From Cheiracanthium punctorium (taxonomy: Eukaryota; Arthropoda; Arachnida; Araneae; Cheiracanthiidae): a DNA stretch of 64,000 nt. The position numbers and the translations under genes were made by a program. The stretch spans positions 221,183 through 285,182 of the forward strand of contig JAWZYV010010215.1 in NCBI GenBank assembly GCA_038373885.1. Reading direction: 5' to 3'. Below, one piece after another: positions 32,784-43,748 of this stretch. The notes below the pieces were generated by a model, which made no database searches, was not told where the DNA came from, and saw only the letters and a list, made by a program, of their open reading frames with translations. Every line of letters begins with the position of its first letter. Within the stretch, counting starts at the first letter, position 1.

Positions 32784-33989
32784 ACCGTAGGGATTTGAGT
32801 TTCGACTAAGGTGACCACAGATTCGAAAAATTCCGAGGAACCTGCTAAGCAAATTTAAATTTCGAAAATCGAATTATTTTAGAAGATATTAATAAAAAAC
32901 TCAAAAAATAAACCGAATGGTTGCCAGATTTGGCATAAAATCATTCATTCTTTTGCAACAGAGCGTTTCCAAGTATCTAGAATCGCGTGAAATTCACAAA
33001 CATGAGTTAGAATGATGCCCATTTTACGCCAAAATAAAAACTATATGAAATAAGTAACTCAAAATGTGTTACACAAAGTTGACAATTTTCAAATAGTAAG
33101 TTCGCTTAGACAACAGGAGTTTAGAATGAGCGATTATTCGTTTTTCCGAAACAGAATAACCAATATCTTGAAAATGAAAAATAATTAAAATGCAGATTAT
33201 TTTAAAGCCGGTTCTCGTCCAGCTGGATTATTTGCTACCAGTAGAAAAAATTGGGCAGCGTTCACTATGCCATTATAGCAGTTATAGTACACTTTGAATA
33301 TTTGCTAGCGCGACGAGATGCTATAATTCGTGGTTTTAAGTACGCCAATCTGCAAACGATTGTGTAAATGAAAATATGGATAACGGTTTTCCGGTAACCT
33401 TAAATGAACAGTAAATATAGGTTGTGAGCATGTGTCAATCGCCCAATAATGAAAAGTCGCCATGGGTGGCAGGCTATCCTATCTGTTCCGTAGCTTTTAT
33501 TAACTTTACATGTACGCAAGTCGCCCAATAATGAAAAATCGCCATGGGTGGCAAATTCGCAAGGTGTCCAATAGGTTTTACATTATTAAAAATACAGCTG
33601 AAACAGATGTTCTGACTTTACTACTCTTTAGCTCCTAATTAATATAACTTTTGAATGGGAACATTAAATATCATTGTGTTTCTGAGGAGTGCAAATAATT
33701 TTTCCAGCGATTATAAGCGGATTCCGCAATCCAGGTGGAGTATAGCTCAGGACCCGTACAACACGGATTCCCATAACAAAATATCTTCAGTGTTATGAGG
33801 GGGAGGGGTCTACTGTAGTGTGAAGTTTAAATATTTATGTACCAATGAAGATGCAAGAACCAAGCAATGTGTAGCTTAGCTCAGTAACATTCTATCTATA
33901 TTCGAGTTTTGTCTGTTGAAATTATGTCTTTTTTTACGAATAAGCCTGATTAGGGGCCGAATCCCTCATACGAAAAGCGAGCGTAGCGA
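32784..33989. other. No gene; a short duplicated motif
   Basis: A block tcgcccaataatgaaaa followed by tcgccatgggtggca occurs twice, at about 33437 and 33519. The rest is AT-rich without coding signal. Confidence 0.45.
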
Positions 33990-34190
33990 GTCTGGGGGCC
34001 TTGGCCCCTAGTTTTCAAAAATATTCCTTTTTGAATATTCCTTGACACTGGCCCCAATTTCCAAAATATATATTGACAAGGCGGTGAGACGGCCTCGAAC
34101 TCATTGACTCCATTAGCAAATAATCATACATACGTAAAAGGATACATACGTATGAATCATACATACGAATCATACATACGTATACGGATA
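33990..34190. repeat. GC hairpin followed by a catacatacg tandem repeat
   Basis: gggggccttggcccctag at about 33993 is a hairpin ending in CTAG, which could be a Helitron-like 3' end. About 34121-34185 is an imperfect tandem repeat of catacatacg. Confidence 0.35.
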
Positions 34191-34394
34191 AGGTTTCAAA
34201 GATCTTCAAACTAATGTTTATAGAAACTGACATTTTTTTCCCCTATTAGAGAAAGGTATTTTTCTTTTTTCCCTATATCACAAAGAAGGATTTTAAGAAG
34301 CATTATTTAAAATTATGGAACCAGGTTTTGTATCACAATTGAAAGATATTACGCCTTATTTTCTATTAAGCGGCATTACTTTATAAAACCGGTT

Positions 34395-35152
34395 ACATAC
34401 CTACTTTCAAAGCTCTACAAAATTCACACCCACTAACGGTCAGTAACTTGCATCTAACAGTCAGATCAGTACAGAAGCTTTCACAAATACTGCATTTCTC
34501 TCACAAAATAAAAGCACTTCCAGAGGTAAAAATTCAGTGCATTGCAAACACACGAGGGAAATCGTAAAAATTCCCTCAAGACTCAGCGATGAAACACTTA
34601 CACGCAGCATTCAAAAACCAGCTTTTAAAAACAAGCAAGATATAGCTTCTAAAAGAGCCGAAACAGAGCTTTTATGATCTCTCACAAACGTCTAAACGCG
34701 CTGCCTTTTTTAGTTTAAGCCGCAGAACGTTCTACAGAAAACTATCCCCGGTATGTTCTACATCAAACTCGATTTTGATTGCGTAATAGAAAAGTATTAG
34801 AGTAATATTAGGCTATTATGTGATGTTAATCGAGGAAAAACAAGCTTTATACAGACCCCATTGGGAAAAATCGTGCCAAATTTCCGAAATGCAGCCTAGA
34901 TTGGCGACTTTCTGGCAGAATATCGCCAAAAATAAGTCTTTAAAAGTGAGCTCAATGAAGCCTAGTACTAATATTTCTCGAGATTTCTAAAAAACCCCTA
35001 TGTCAACCAATGAGAAAAAACCAAAAACTCTCGTTCAAGTTAACCGATTTTGATGCAAAAAAATGCTAAATTTAATTATTCGGTGCGTAGAATACGAATT
35101 TTAAACTCCTTTTAACTCCAAAAAAGCAGGTTACCCTCCAAAATTCGTAACA
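34395..35152 (-). mobile_element. LTR, minus orientation, truncated at its U5 side
   Basis: It ends at 35152 with the family's outer sequence (inverted TGTTACGAATTTTGGAGGG). R/U3 sequence is present back to about 34395 (cacaaaataaaagcacttcc, ccaaaaataagtc), but the U5 end is missing, so no target duplication can be read. Confidence 0.65.
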
Positions 35153-35208
35153 ATATTAAATTGTCACTGTTTGAGTTGTTCATCACTTTTCAACGTGCGC
35201 TTTACGAC

Positions 35209-35242
35209 TTGCTAAACAATAGGCAATCCTATTGTTTAGCAA
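35209..35242. repeat. Perfect 15-bp stem hairpin
   Basis: ttgctaaacaatagg at 35209-35223 and its exact complement at 35228-35242 are separated by caat. It is followed by a second agcaaggattt word. Confidence 0.7.
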
Positions 35243-35369
35243 GGATTACCATTATTAGCAAGGATTTGTAATATTATTTTAAGTTTCTAAAATGCATATA
35301 TTCGAGCTTTAAAATATTTAATTTTCTAATTTAATGTTTAATGAAGTGTTTTTCTATGTTACGTCAGTA

Positions 35370-36152
35370 TACAGAGTAGTCATAATTAAACTGCAAGTGT
35401 TCAAGGGGTGATGGAGAGAAAACTACCAGGAATGTTCCAGTGAAACTTGGTATCTAGACGTTTCAGAACATGTGCAAGTCAAATATGCAATAAAAAATAT
35501 CGCCATTTTCACCCGATAGATGGCACTATATCGTGTTTTAATGCTTATGGACGTCATATACGCAAATTTTAAGCCCATCGAACAGTGTAAAAACAAGACC
35601 ACAGTGAGTAATGGTCAATCATGACCCTGAGTAAGAAGGAACGTGCATTGTTAGTGAAGATATTCTTATCAGAATGGTAGCCATTATTCAGCTACTCTGA
35701 AAGAATACCGGCGTATGAAACTATTCAGAAGAGGTCCAATGAGTGTCAATGAGAATAAATAATGGTTTAATTGTTTTCCAAAGCGTCTTTATGAATTGTT
35801 TAATTTGTGATCTTAATTTACCTTAATTTTGGATTACATGTTACTGTAAAAATTTAATTCCTGAAGCGAATTGTATGGAATTTTGATAAACTGTAAATGA
35901 TGTTTTATATTGTTTATATGCCTCTTAGAATGTCACAATGCTCTGTCTATCGGTTTTGGAAGTTGTATATGCCACCGGTGAGCTTTGAAATACGGTACAG
36001 CGCCATCTATCGGGTGAATATGACGATTTTTTTGCATATTTGACTTGCGCATATTCTGAAACGTGTAAATACCAAATTTCACTGCAATATTCTTGGTAGT
36101 TTTCTCTCCAGCACCCCTTGAACACTTGCAGTTTAATTATGGCCACCCTGTA
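35370..36152 (+). mobile_element. TA-flanked transposon with long inverted repeats (Tc1/mariner-like)
   Basis: TA lies at 35370-35371 and 36151-36152. Inverted repeats extend for roughly 150 bp from each end (cataattaaactgcaagtgt, tcaaggggtg, gagagaaaactacca, cgatagatggc) with good identity. The interior has an N-terminal transposase fragment and little else, so this is a non-autonomous deletion derivative. It abuts the hAT copy that starts at 36154. Confidence 0.75.
35621..35760 (+). pseudogene. N-terminal transposase fragment (helix-turn-helix)
   Basis: The frame opens MTLSKKERALLVKIF at 35621, then after a one-base frameshift reads QNGSHYSATLKEYRRM and ends RRGPMSVNENK at a stop. This resembles the DUF4817-type N-terminal helix-turn-helix of arthropod transposases (LVxxFYxNGxxxSAALREYRR). 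The linker and catalytic part are missing. The family assignment is by remembered pattern. Confidence 0.55.
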
Positions 36153-36477
36153 TTAGAGATGAGTTCGGGCTCATTTTTAGAAGCCCGAGCACGAGCAATA
36201 TTATTTAAGTCGGAGCCCGAGCCCGAAATTTCAGTTAAAGATTAAAAAAATCCAATTACTTCATTGATACAATACAAGAATTTTGCCGTTTGGGCACATT
36301 AAAGACAAATATAGTTGCAAACTCTCAATGCACTTTCTAATTCTTTATTCGTCCATATGTTTATCAAATAATGTCGGATCTCATGACTAACTAATGAATA
36401 TAATCCGCCGTTCTGAAATATCCAAAAAGCTTCACGCACCTTCTAGGCGCCAGTGCCGCTATTTTTTTTTATAAGTA

Positions 36478-36874
36478 CAGCTAACTCCAGTTATAGTGAA
36501 CCCGGATATAGTGAACCATCGGATATAGTGAACGCAAACCATTAGTCTCGATTCACACACAGTATCTCTATCCATCATGAAGACACTTGGGTTTTAGTGA
36601 ACTTCGGATATAGTGGACGAAAATTGATGGTCCCCGGCAGTGTGACCAGATTGAGTAGATTTCTACTTTTTGATTAGATTGCAAGTCAAATTTTGAAGTC
36701 CAGTAGAAAATGTAGTAGATTGCATTTTTGAGTAGATTTAATGTACTAAAAAATGCAATCTACTACATTTTCTACTGGACCTCAAAATTTGACTTACAAT
36801 GTAATCAAAAAGTAGAAATCTACTCAATCTGGTCACACTGGTCCCCAGAGGTTCACTATAACCGGAGTTGACTG
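36478..36874. mobile_element. pogo/Tigger-like MITE, TA-flanked, nested
   Basis: The termini are cagctaactccagttatag and (inverted) cagtcaactccggttatag, with TA at 36476-36477 and 36875-36876. Short repeats of ggatatagtgaac follow the left end. It sits in the hAT copy at 36154 and is itself interrupted at 36638-36840. Confidence 0.8.
36638..36840. mobile_element. Palindromic hAT-type MITE, innermost of three
   Basis: This 203-bp element is almost entirely palindromic. The termini are cagtgtgaccagattgag in both orientations, and the arms (agtagatttctactttttga and beyond) pair over roughly 95 bp. Flanks gtccccgg (36630-36637) and gtccccag (36841-36848) are an 8-bp duplication with one mismatch. 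Confidence 0.8.
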
Positions 36875-37065
36875 TACTTTTATTTTCCTCATGAATCACT
36901 TTTTAAAATCTGTTTCAAGGAGTATGTTCAATAAAAGGAGAAATTTTTCACGAGCCCGAACGCAATTGTGAATTATGGAGCCCGAGCCCGGTTCGGGCCC
37001 GGGCCCGGGTTCTTCACAAAAGAACCTTTTGGTAGTTATCCCCCCCCTGTATATCCCTCCGTACA

Positions 37066-37195
37066 TCCCGCCTTCCGTGGGAGTCTTTCTAAGGGGTACT
37101 AACCCGTATTTGTGCTAAGTTTCAGATAAAGGAAAACTCCTAACGGCTTGGTCGGCTGGCGTGACCAGGGTTAAATTAAAGTTTAAAAAAGAGAA
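37066..37195 (-). mobile_element. SINE fragment, conserved core
   Basis: It shares cttccgtgggagtctttcta, aacccgtatttgtgctaag and aactcctaacggcttggtcg with 38940-39065 nearly base for base. The reverse complement matches the middle of the SINE at 41368. The tRNA head is absent. Confidence 0.6.
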
Positions 37196-38939
37196 ACTAA
37201 TGTATATGCCTTTGCTTTTGTCAGTATTTCTTTTTCTGCTTTAAATCACGAAAAAATATATATCCTTGTATATCTCGGGGTCGTTTCTTCACAAAAGACT
37301 ACCTGATTTTTCCCCCTCTTTTTGTTTATTTTTTCTGCAGTAGCATAATTCGAACGGGGTATCATTAATTCTTCATGAATTATGCAGTTGTGTGTGTGTG
37401 TGTGTGTTATTTTTCAGAGAGATATTTAAAAAAATTAAATATTTGAAAATTCAAAAGCATCGTAACTTAAGGGAATTGTTTTGATGCATGGCTGGTATTT
37501 ACAGAGACGCACTTTAATATTTCAAAACTCAACGTAAATATTTAATACGTGGAATGGACAGGCTCCGAAATTTGGAGGGCAGAAAAAAGTACTAATGAGA
37601 AAAAAAAATGCTACACACACACACACACAAACATTTTTCTGTAAACAGAAAAAGTCATCATAAGCAGACAGAATGCGAAGCATGAATTATAAATAACACC
37701 CAGCTTTCAAAACTCCTTTATTATTTTCAAAAAGGCTGGCACGAAATCACGACTGTAAAAAAATAAAAAAATAAAAAATGCTTAAAAATGCATTGTTAAA
37801 AATGTTTCATAAATATCTAAGCCCTATTCGATGAAAGAATTTGAAAATGTTTTCTGATTTATTTATTTATTTCTGGTTGAATCAATATTTGAAAACGTTA
37901 TTTTCCAAAGTTTCATAAAATTCCGCGTTTAAAAGCAAAAAGGAAAACGTGGGCTTATTGGATCTGTATTTATAAAATCTGTGTATATGTGAGATTGAAA
38001 CATCCATTTTCTTTCCCGGGGGAGAGGGGGAGGGGGGGAGTTACTAACTTCGTATTGCGTTGGAACAAGTTACCATTTCATCAATTTTCCGTATGGCATG
38101 ACGTGATTTTATTTTTTTTCCCCAGAGTGAATTTTGCTTAAAAGTTTACGTACGGGAAAATTTCTGTCTGACGTTCGGCGTTTATATTTAATATAAACTG
38201 CTGGGGAAAATGCAGGAACTAATGCTTCTGTGTGGTTTACCATTTCGCCCCCACCCCACACACACCCTTTTTTCCTTTTGCGTTACAAAGTCGAAAAGAG
38301 GATTTATAGATATGAAAACGCTCTTTTACGCTCGTAATTACTCACAAATGCTGAATAAAATCATTTTTTGTGAATTTTTCCCTTTCCCAAATATTCTGTT
38401 ACGTAATGTCACATTTTCAATCTTATTATTAGGGGGGGGAGGGGGGAGTAGTTCCGGAAAGTATTTTTTTTTTTTTTTGTAACATAAAATAAAAACGAAA
38501 ACATATTTTCAACAACTTTTCAATTACAAACAAGCTGAGCCTCAGCATAGGATTCTCATTTCTTACATTTTAAAGCAAGAATTTAATGGATAATGTTTTT
38601 TTTTTTTTTTTTTTTTTTTGGAAAGGTGGCCATCCACTTCCTTTTATAATGCGTCTACTCTCCAGGGTTGTCACGATTCTGCCCAATCAAAAAAAAAAAA
38701 AAAAAAAAAAATCTGGGCGAATTTTATTGAAAAAGCCCTCTTGGAAAAACCCAACTGGTTTTTTTCAAAATTTCAACTTTAAATTACATAGCCAGTACAT
38801 TTCTTAACATCAATACGCTAGTTGTAAAAGTTTATTAACAGCTTAGAGAATTTTGTAACCATATTAGTAAAATTGAAGTAAAGAATTTGAAATGGTTTTG
38901 GAAATACGGAGGATTATCTGTACTAGGGTTCTAGATCGA
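37196..38939. other. AT-rich DNA with homopolymers and microsatellites
   Basis: (TG)n near 37388, (AC)n near 37615, G/A-rich near 38020, T and A runs near 38465, 38600 and 38690. No gene is recognised. Sequence following the SINE piece (gcctttgcttttgtc, tttctgctttaaatcacg) also follows the one at 38940, so the duplicated unit extends to about 37260. Confidence 0.45.
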
Positions 38940-39150
38940 GGAGGTGGGAATGCCTTCCGTGGGAGTCTTTCTAAGGAGTGCTAACCCGTATTTGTGCTAA
39001 GTTTCAGATAAAGGAAAACTCCTAACGGCTTGGTCGGCTGGCGCGACTAGGGTTAAATTAAAGTTTTTTTTAAAAAAAAAAAAAACTAATGTATAAGCCT
39101 TTGCTTTTGTCGGTATTTCTTTTTCTGCTTTAAATCACGAAAAAAAAAAA
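38940..39150 (-). mobile_element. SINE fragment plus shared flank
   Basis: Same core as at 37066, with the same downstream sequence (gcctttgcttttgtcggta, tttctgctttaaatcacg). Because the flank is shared, this pair may be a segmental duplication rather than two independent SINE insertions. Confidence 0.55.
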
Positions 39151-39295
39151 AAAAACCAAAACACGCAGTTTTTCAGGGAAGATATACCCTCCAAACACAC
39201 AGACCTAAACACGTTGAATTTTAAGTTAAAGCGTAAATGGAAGCCTTGCCTGGCGAATTCAACCACAAACCACGTTATTTACGAACCTAATAACT

Positions 39296-40100
39296 AAGGG
39301 CCCGATTCAAACGAAACGCGATCGGTCGTCTCCAAAACGATCGTTTTCTCTCTGGAAGTTCGATCGCTTTTACAAGCGATCGCAAAAGTGTATTCAAAGT
39401 GAAACAAAATAGGCGATCGAACTTACAGGTTTGCTAGATGGAAACTTTATCGCCACAGAGTGAAAACGCAACTTCCGGTGACGTAGAAAGTCGCTGTTAA
39501 CCAATAAGAAAATCGCATTTTTCTCTGGAAAAACTTTTAACTTAATAGCGACGACTAACTGTTTATTTATTTATGTTTGAGCTGCAACGGACTACAGGCT
39601 GTGTCTTAATTTTTTTCCCCAACAGTATTGTAGGTTAATGTTTTAAAATTTTAACTGGTTTAGGTTAATATTTTTTATATGTTTATAATCATGGAAATAC
39701 ATTTTTAATTTATGAAGATTTTTTTTAGAAAATTATTAATAATAGTATTGTTCGTCATAATTATCATGTCGAATTGTTCGAATTAAAGAAAAGAAAAAAC
39801 TAACTATCAAAGCGCTCAAGGTTTAACCAGCACAATTATTCATCGGCATTCGCAAAGCGAGAACTTCGCATACCGTCTTATCCGGAACCGTTTATCACTT
39901 ATTTACGTTTTAAGTTAATTACGCGGGAAGAACGCATTTGCAACATTTTTGGAAAGGGGTCTCCTCTCGAATTCAGCAGGGAAATGTTTCGAAGCAGTGA
40001 CGTCGACGGCAAATTGGCCAGGGGCGATATAAAAACAAAACAATTTGAATTAGTTTGGTTTGTGGTCAAGGCAAAGTTACTAGAGGAATATATCTTGAGG
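39296..40100. other. GC-richer stretch with a CGATCG cluster and promoter-like motifs
   Basis: cgatcg occurs at least five times between 39320 and 39420. At about 39470-39486 acttccggtgacgtag joins an ETS-type and a CRE-type motif, and ccaat follows near 39500. The left edge gggcccgattcaaacga after ctaa resembles a PIF/Harbinger terminus (TWA target), but I find no matching right end. An open frame 39984-40223 runs into the inverted-repeat arm. Function unknown. Confidence 0.35.
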
Positions 40101-40955
40101 AAGCGTCTAGCCCCCGATGGGTCTACTTTGGCACCATTCAATGCGCATGCTCGTAGACTTCATTCCCTTCATACGGAGTTCAAAATTCGATCCGCTCAGG
40201 AAATGAATGGTGTCGCCATCTAGTGATTACTTTTGGAAACTTTGTATTTCTCCTAATAATAAGAAATTTTGAAATATTTAGCATTAGCTTTGAACTTGTG
40301 TTTATTTTTCCTTTTGTATTATAAAAAAAAAATTCTTCAAATATTTATTCTTTCTGATGATCTTGGAATTACCAATTGCTTGTTAATTAAAATTATGTAT
40401 TAAGTAATTTCTACATAAGTCAAATATTTTTTTGATATATTATATAGTAAATAATTTTGCAGATTTTGGAATATTTAGTTTTAAATAAGAATGGCCTCAC
40501 ACACACAATCTCGTTTTTATTTTTATATCCCAAATGTCCCCCATCTAGTGATTAATTTTGTAAACTTGATCGTATTTCTCGTAATAAAAAGAAAATATAT
40601 CAATAGTTATAATCTTTAGTTATTAATAATTAGCAATTGTACACGAAACAATCTCGAAATACTTTTTAAACGATAAAGTAATTACAAAACTTTGTAAAAT
40701 ACACACAACTATTTATCGTATTTCTCCTATAACAACTTAGATATGTTTATAATTCTTTATGTAACTTTAGCAATATTGTAGCTGGTTAATATTCCTACAT
40801 AAGTCAATTATTAAATTTTTAGTCAATATTTTAAAATAGTTTATTAAGTAAATGATTTTAGCAGATTTTGAAATATTTACCATTGGCCTTGAACTTGTTT
40901 TTATAGCAGTTTTGTATTTGTGTTAAGTTAAAAAAAATAAAATACTGCATATCAC
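40101..40955 (+). repeat. Left arm of a large inverted repeat
   Basis: It begins aagcgtctagcccccgatgg and runs to gtatttgtgttaagtt near 40930. It is the reverse complement of 41628-43748 once the Tc1 element there is removed. It contains about 140 bp (roughly 40570-40740) that are missing in the right arm. The first 123 bases carry a 40-codon frame ending NGVAI that is present in both arms. Confidence 0.85.
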
Positions 40956-41225
40956 CTCCTGCCCCCCCCTCCCGATCTTTAATTTTAGCACGATATATCC
41001 CCTTTCAAAATTTTTTTTCTGCCTACGGTCTTGGACATATATGCATTTTCTTTAATTTTAGGGAGGGGGACTGCCCCCTTCTTTTGTCTGTATATAATAT
41101 TTTATGTATTCGCCAATTTTATACAATCGGAAATTTGTTGAAAGAGTATGAAAACTATCTTTACTTATTAGATGTTTTAGTTTAATCTTTTGAAATTTTA
41201 AAACATCTAACACAAAAATGAATTA
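40956..41225. other. Spacer DNA between the arms, nothing recognised
   Basis: C-rich near 40965 and G-rich near 41060; no gene. Confidence 0.4.
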
Positions 41226-41367
41226 CAGCCGAACCTCGATTTAACGTACTTTGATTTAACTAATTCTCCGATTTAACGAATATTTTTTCTGTCCCGACAA
41301 AAAGGGTGCTAAAATACTCTGATTTAACGAATTTTTAGCTTTGATTTAACGAACAACGATCGCTGAA
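41226..41367 (+). mobile_element. Left end of a pogo/Tigger-like element
   Basis: After TA at 41224-41225 it starts cagccgaacctcgatttaac, followed by four more copies of gatttaac(g/t)aa-type words. This is typical of Tigger-like termini. It stops where the SINE begins and no right end is seen. Confidence 0.45.
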
Positions 41368-41625
41368 AGGGCCTCACCATGGCACAGTGGGTTATGCCAC
41401 TGAAAATGGTAGATGGCCGAAGTGTGGAGGACCCGGGTTCGGGTCCCATCGCGCGGCTGTCGATCTAACGGTCTGGAGTTTTGGTAGGTTTTCTCCAGAT
41501 GTAACGTGAATACGCGTTAGAACCCCTTAGAAAGTCCTCCTACCAAGGCACCTCCCCCTTGGCAGATCGCCCTAGTGTAGTGTTGCCATAATCACACACA
41601 ACAACAACAACAACAATGCAGTATT
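41368..41625 (+). mobile_element. tRNA-derived SINE, best-preserved copy
   Basis: The head has an A-box-like tggcacagtgggttatgcc and a B-box-like gggttcgggtccc. A core follows with gatctaacgg, tctccagatgtaacgtgaat, cccttagaaagtcctcc and ctagtgtagtg, then an (aac)n tail near 41600-41620. SINEs of this type are transcribed by RNA polymerase III and mobilised by a LINE. It lies between the arms of the large inverted repeat. Confidence 0.7.
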
Positions 41626-41838
41626 ATTGCAGTGATATGCAGTATTATTTTTTTTTAACTTAACACAAATACAAAACTGCTATAAAAACAAGTTCAAGGC
41701 CAATGGTAAATATTTCAAAATCTGCTAAAATCATTTACGTAATAAACTATTTTTAAAATAATTGACTTATGTAGGAATATTAGCCAGCTACAATATTGCT
41801 AATTATAGATTATCAGTAAAGAATATAACTATTTGATA

Positions 41839-43250
41839 TACACTGCTGGCCACCCAAATTGCAACACCAAGAAAAACAAGAGATATCACAACAAAATTTA
41901 TTGTGTAGATAACATGTTGACCAAGTAACAAATGATTAAATTTACAGCATTCTATGAAGCGTGGTTCCTGCCAAAATCAGTACCCAGAGTAGCCGCCGTT
42001 GTTGGAGATCACAGCTGCCACACGCCTCGGCATTGATTCAAAGAGACTTTGAATGTGTTCTTGGGGTACAGCAGACCAAGCAGCTTCCACACGTTGCCAA
42101 AGTTGATCTGGTGTGACAGCTGGGGATGAACTCTGGGTCAGTCGTTGAGCAACCATGGGCCACATGTTTTCTATCGGCGAAAGATCCGGAGAGCGCGCCG
42201 GCCAGGGAAGCAATTCAATCTGGTGATTGACGAAGAACCCTTGGACAATGCGTGCCACGTGTGGCCGTGCATTATCCTGCTGAAATATGGCTGTTGGCAA
42301 GCCCTGAAGGTAAGAAAGGACAACTGGCTCCAACACCTCGGAGATGTAGCGCTGGCTGGTTAAAGTACCGGCAATGCGTACTAGAGGAGTGCGAGAGAGA
42401 TATCCGATACCGCCCCATACCATAATACCCGGTGCAGGACCAGTGTGACGGTGCATAATGCAGCTGTTCAGCATCTCTCTCCACGGTGTCTCCAGACTCG
42501 AATCCGACCGTCGTGGTGTTGCATACAGAAGCGTGACTCGTCAGTAAAGAGAATTTCATTCCATTCTGTCGTCCACATCCTTCTTTCATCGCACCATTGG
42601 CGGCGGAGACGTCTGTGGTTCCGCGTCAGAGGTAGACAAAGCAACGGACGTCTTGCGGACAGACCATTCTGCTGTAAACGACGTCGAATGGTACGCGCAG
42701 ACACTGGATGATGCGTTACAGACTGAAATCTGCTGTGATATGGTTCGTGATGTGACTGAGCGGTCCGTCACTGCCATGCGTACAATCTGCCTGTCATCAC
42801 GTGACGTGGTGCACTGAGGTCGATGCGGTCGATCACGTCTGTCCGTCGTACCCTCCTGCACCCAACGATCACATATCCGCATCACAGTTGTTTGGTTTCG
42901 TCCAATACGACGACCGATTTCCTGAAAGATAACCCACAATCTCGGTATGCCACTATCCTTCCGCTGTCAAACTCGGATACTTGATCAAAAGATGATCGTT
43001 GTTTCCTACGAGGCATAATTTATCGTTTTTTTGAAAAAAAAGCAAGAAAAACACAATTGCTGTACTTGAAACCGTCGAAATCTCCAAGCCTTAAATAGCG
43101 CTTTGAGGTGGCGCCACAGGCGCGCTTGATGTGCGTCTGCGCTGAAATTCTAATCATTTGCATATCTCACCTCAGCTAATGCATGTTGTAAATTTCATAT
43201 TATTTGCATGCTTTCTTCAGGGTGTTGTATTTACGATGGCCAGCAGTGTA
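41839..43250 (-). mobile_element. Tc1 element, near full length, TA-flanked
   Basis: TA at 41839-41840 and 43249-43250 flank cactgctggcca, present in inverted orientation at both ends, followed by caacacc. The 1.4-kb body carries a minus-strand transposase pseudogene. The uninterrupted arm at 40560 shows the empty target. Confidence 0.9.
41977..43016 (-). pseudogene. Tc1-type DD34E transposase with about three frameshifts
   Basis: The start is the ATG at 43016 (MPRRKQRSSFDQ), the frame then shifts near 42925 (EIGRRIGRNQTTVMRICDRW, helix-turn-helix), near 42710 (TIRRRLQQNGLSARRPL) and near 42475 (GERC to MLNSCIMHRHTGP). The catalytic triad is readable: Asp in ILFTDESRF, Asp in IFQQDNARPH, Glu in SPDLSPIENMW, with 34 residues between the last two. 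The C-terminus ends MPRRVAAVISNNGGYSGY. Length if joined is about 346 codons, normal for Tc1. It differs clearly from the transposase at 18968 (different N-terminus and spacing). Confidence 0.85.
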
Positions 43251-43748
43251 TTTTCTTTTTATTACGGAGAAATACAATCAAAGTTTCCAAAATTAATCAC
43301 TAGATGGGGGGGACATTTGGGATATAAAAATAAAAACGAGATGGTGAGTGTGAGGCCATTCTTATTTAAAACTATATATTCCAAAATCTGCAAAATTATT
43401 TACTATATAATATATCAAAAAAATAATTGACTTATGTAGAAATTACTTAATACATAATTTTAATTAACAAGCATTTGGTAATTCCAAGATCATCAGGAAG
43501 AATAAATATTTGAAGAATTTTTTTTTATAATACATAAGGAAAAATAAACACAAGTTCAAAGCTAATCCTAAATATTTCAAAATTTCTTATTATTAGGAGA
43601 AATACAAAGTTTCCAAAAGTAATCACTAGATAGCGACACCATTCATTTCCTGAGCGGATCGAATTTTGAACCCCGTATGAAGGGAATGAAGTCTACGAGC
43701 ATGCGCATTGAATGGTGCCAAAGTAGACCCATCGGGGGCTAGACGCTT

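Larger units (their letters stand above)
36154..37014 (-). mobile_element. hAT MITE, TAGAGATGAG family, reversed and interrupted
   Basis: It starts TAGAGATGAG with gcccgagc repeats. Its interior matches the copy at 24846 in reverse (aaaatctgtttcaaggagta, gaaatttttcacgagcccg). The insertion 36478-36874 splits it. The far end fades in a GC-rich repeat near 37014 without a clear terminus. Confidence 0.75.
41628..43748 (-). repeat. Right arm of the large inverted repeat, interrupted by Tc1
   Basis: Reverse complement of the left arm, from aacttaacacaaatac at 41660 out to gggggctagacgctt at 43748. The Tc1 element at 41839-43250 lies inside. Without it the arm is about 711 bp against 855 for the left arm. 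Confidence 0.85.
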
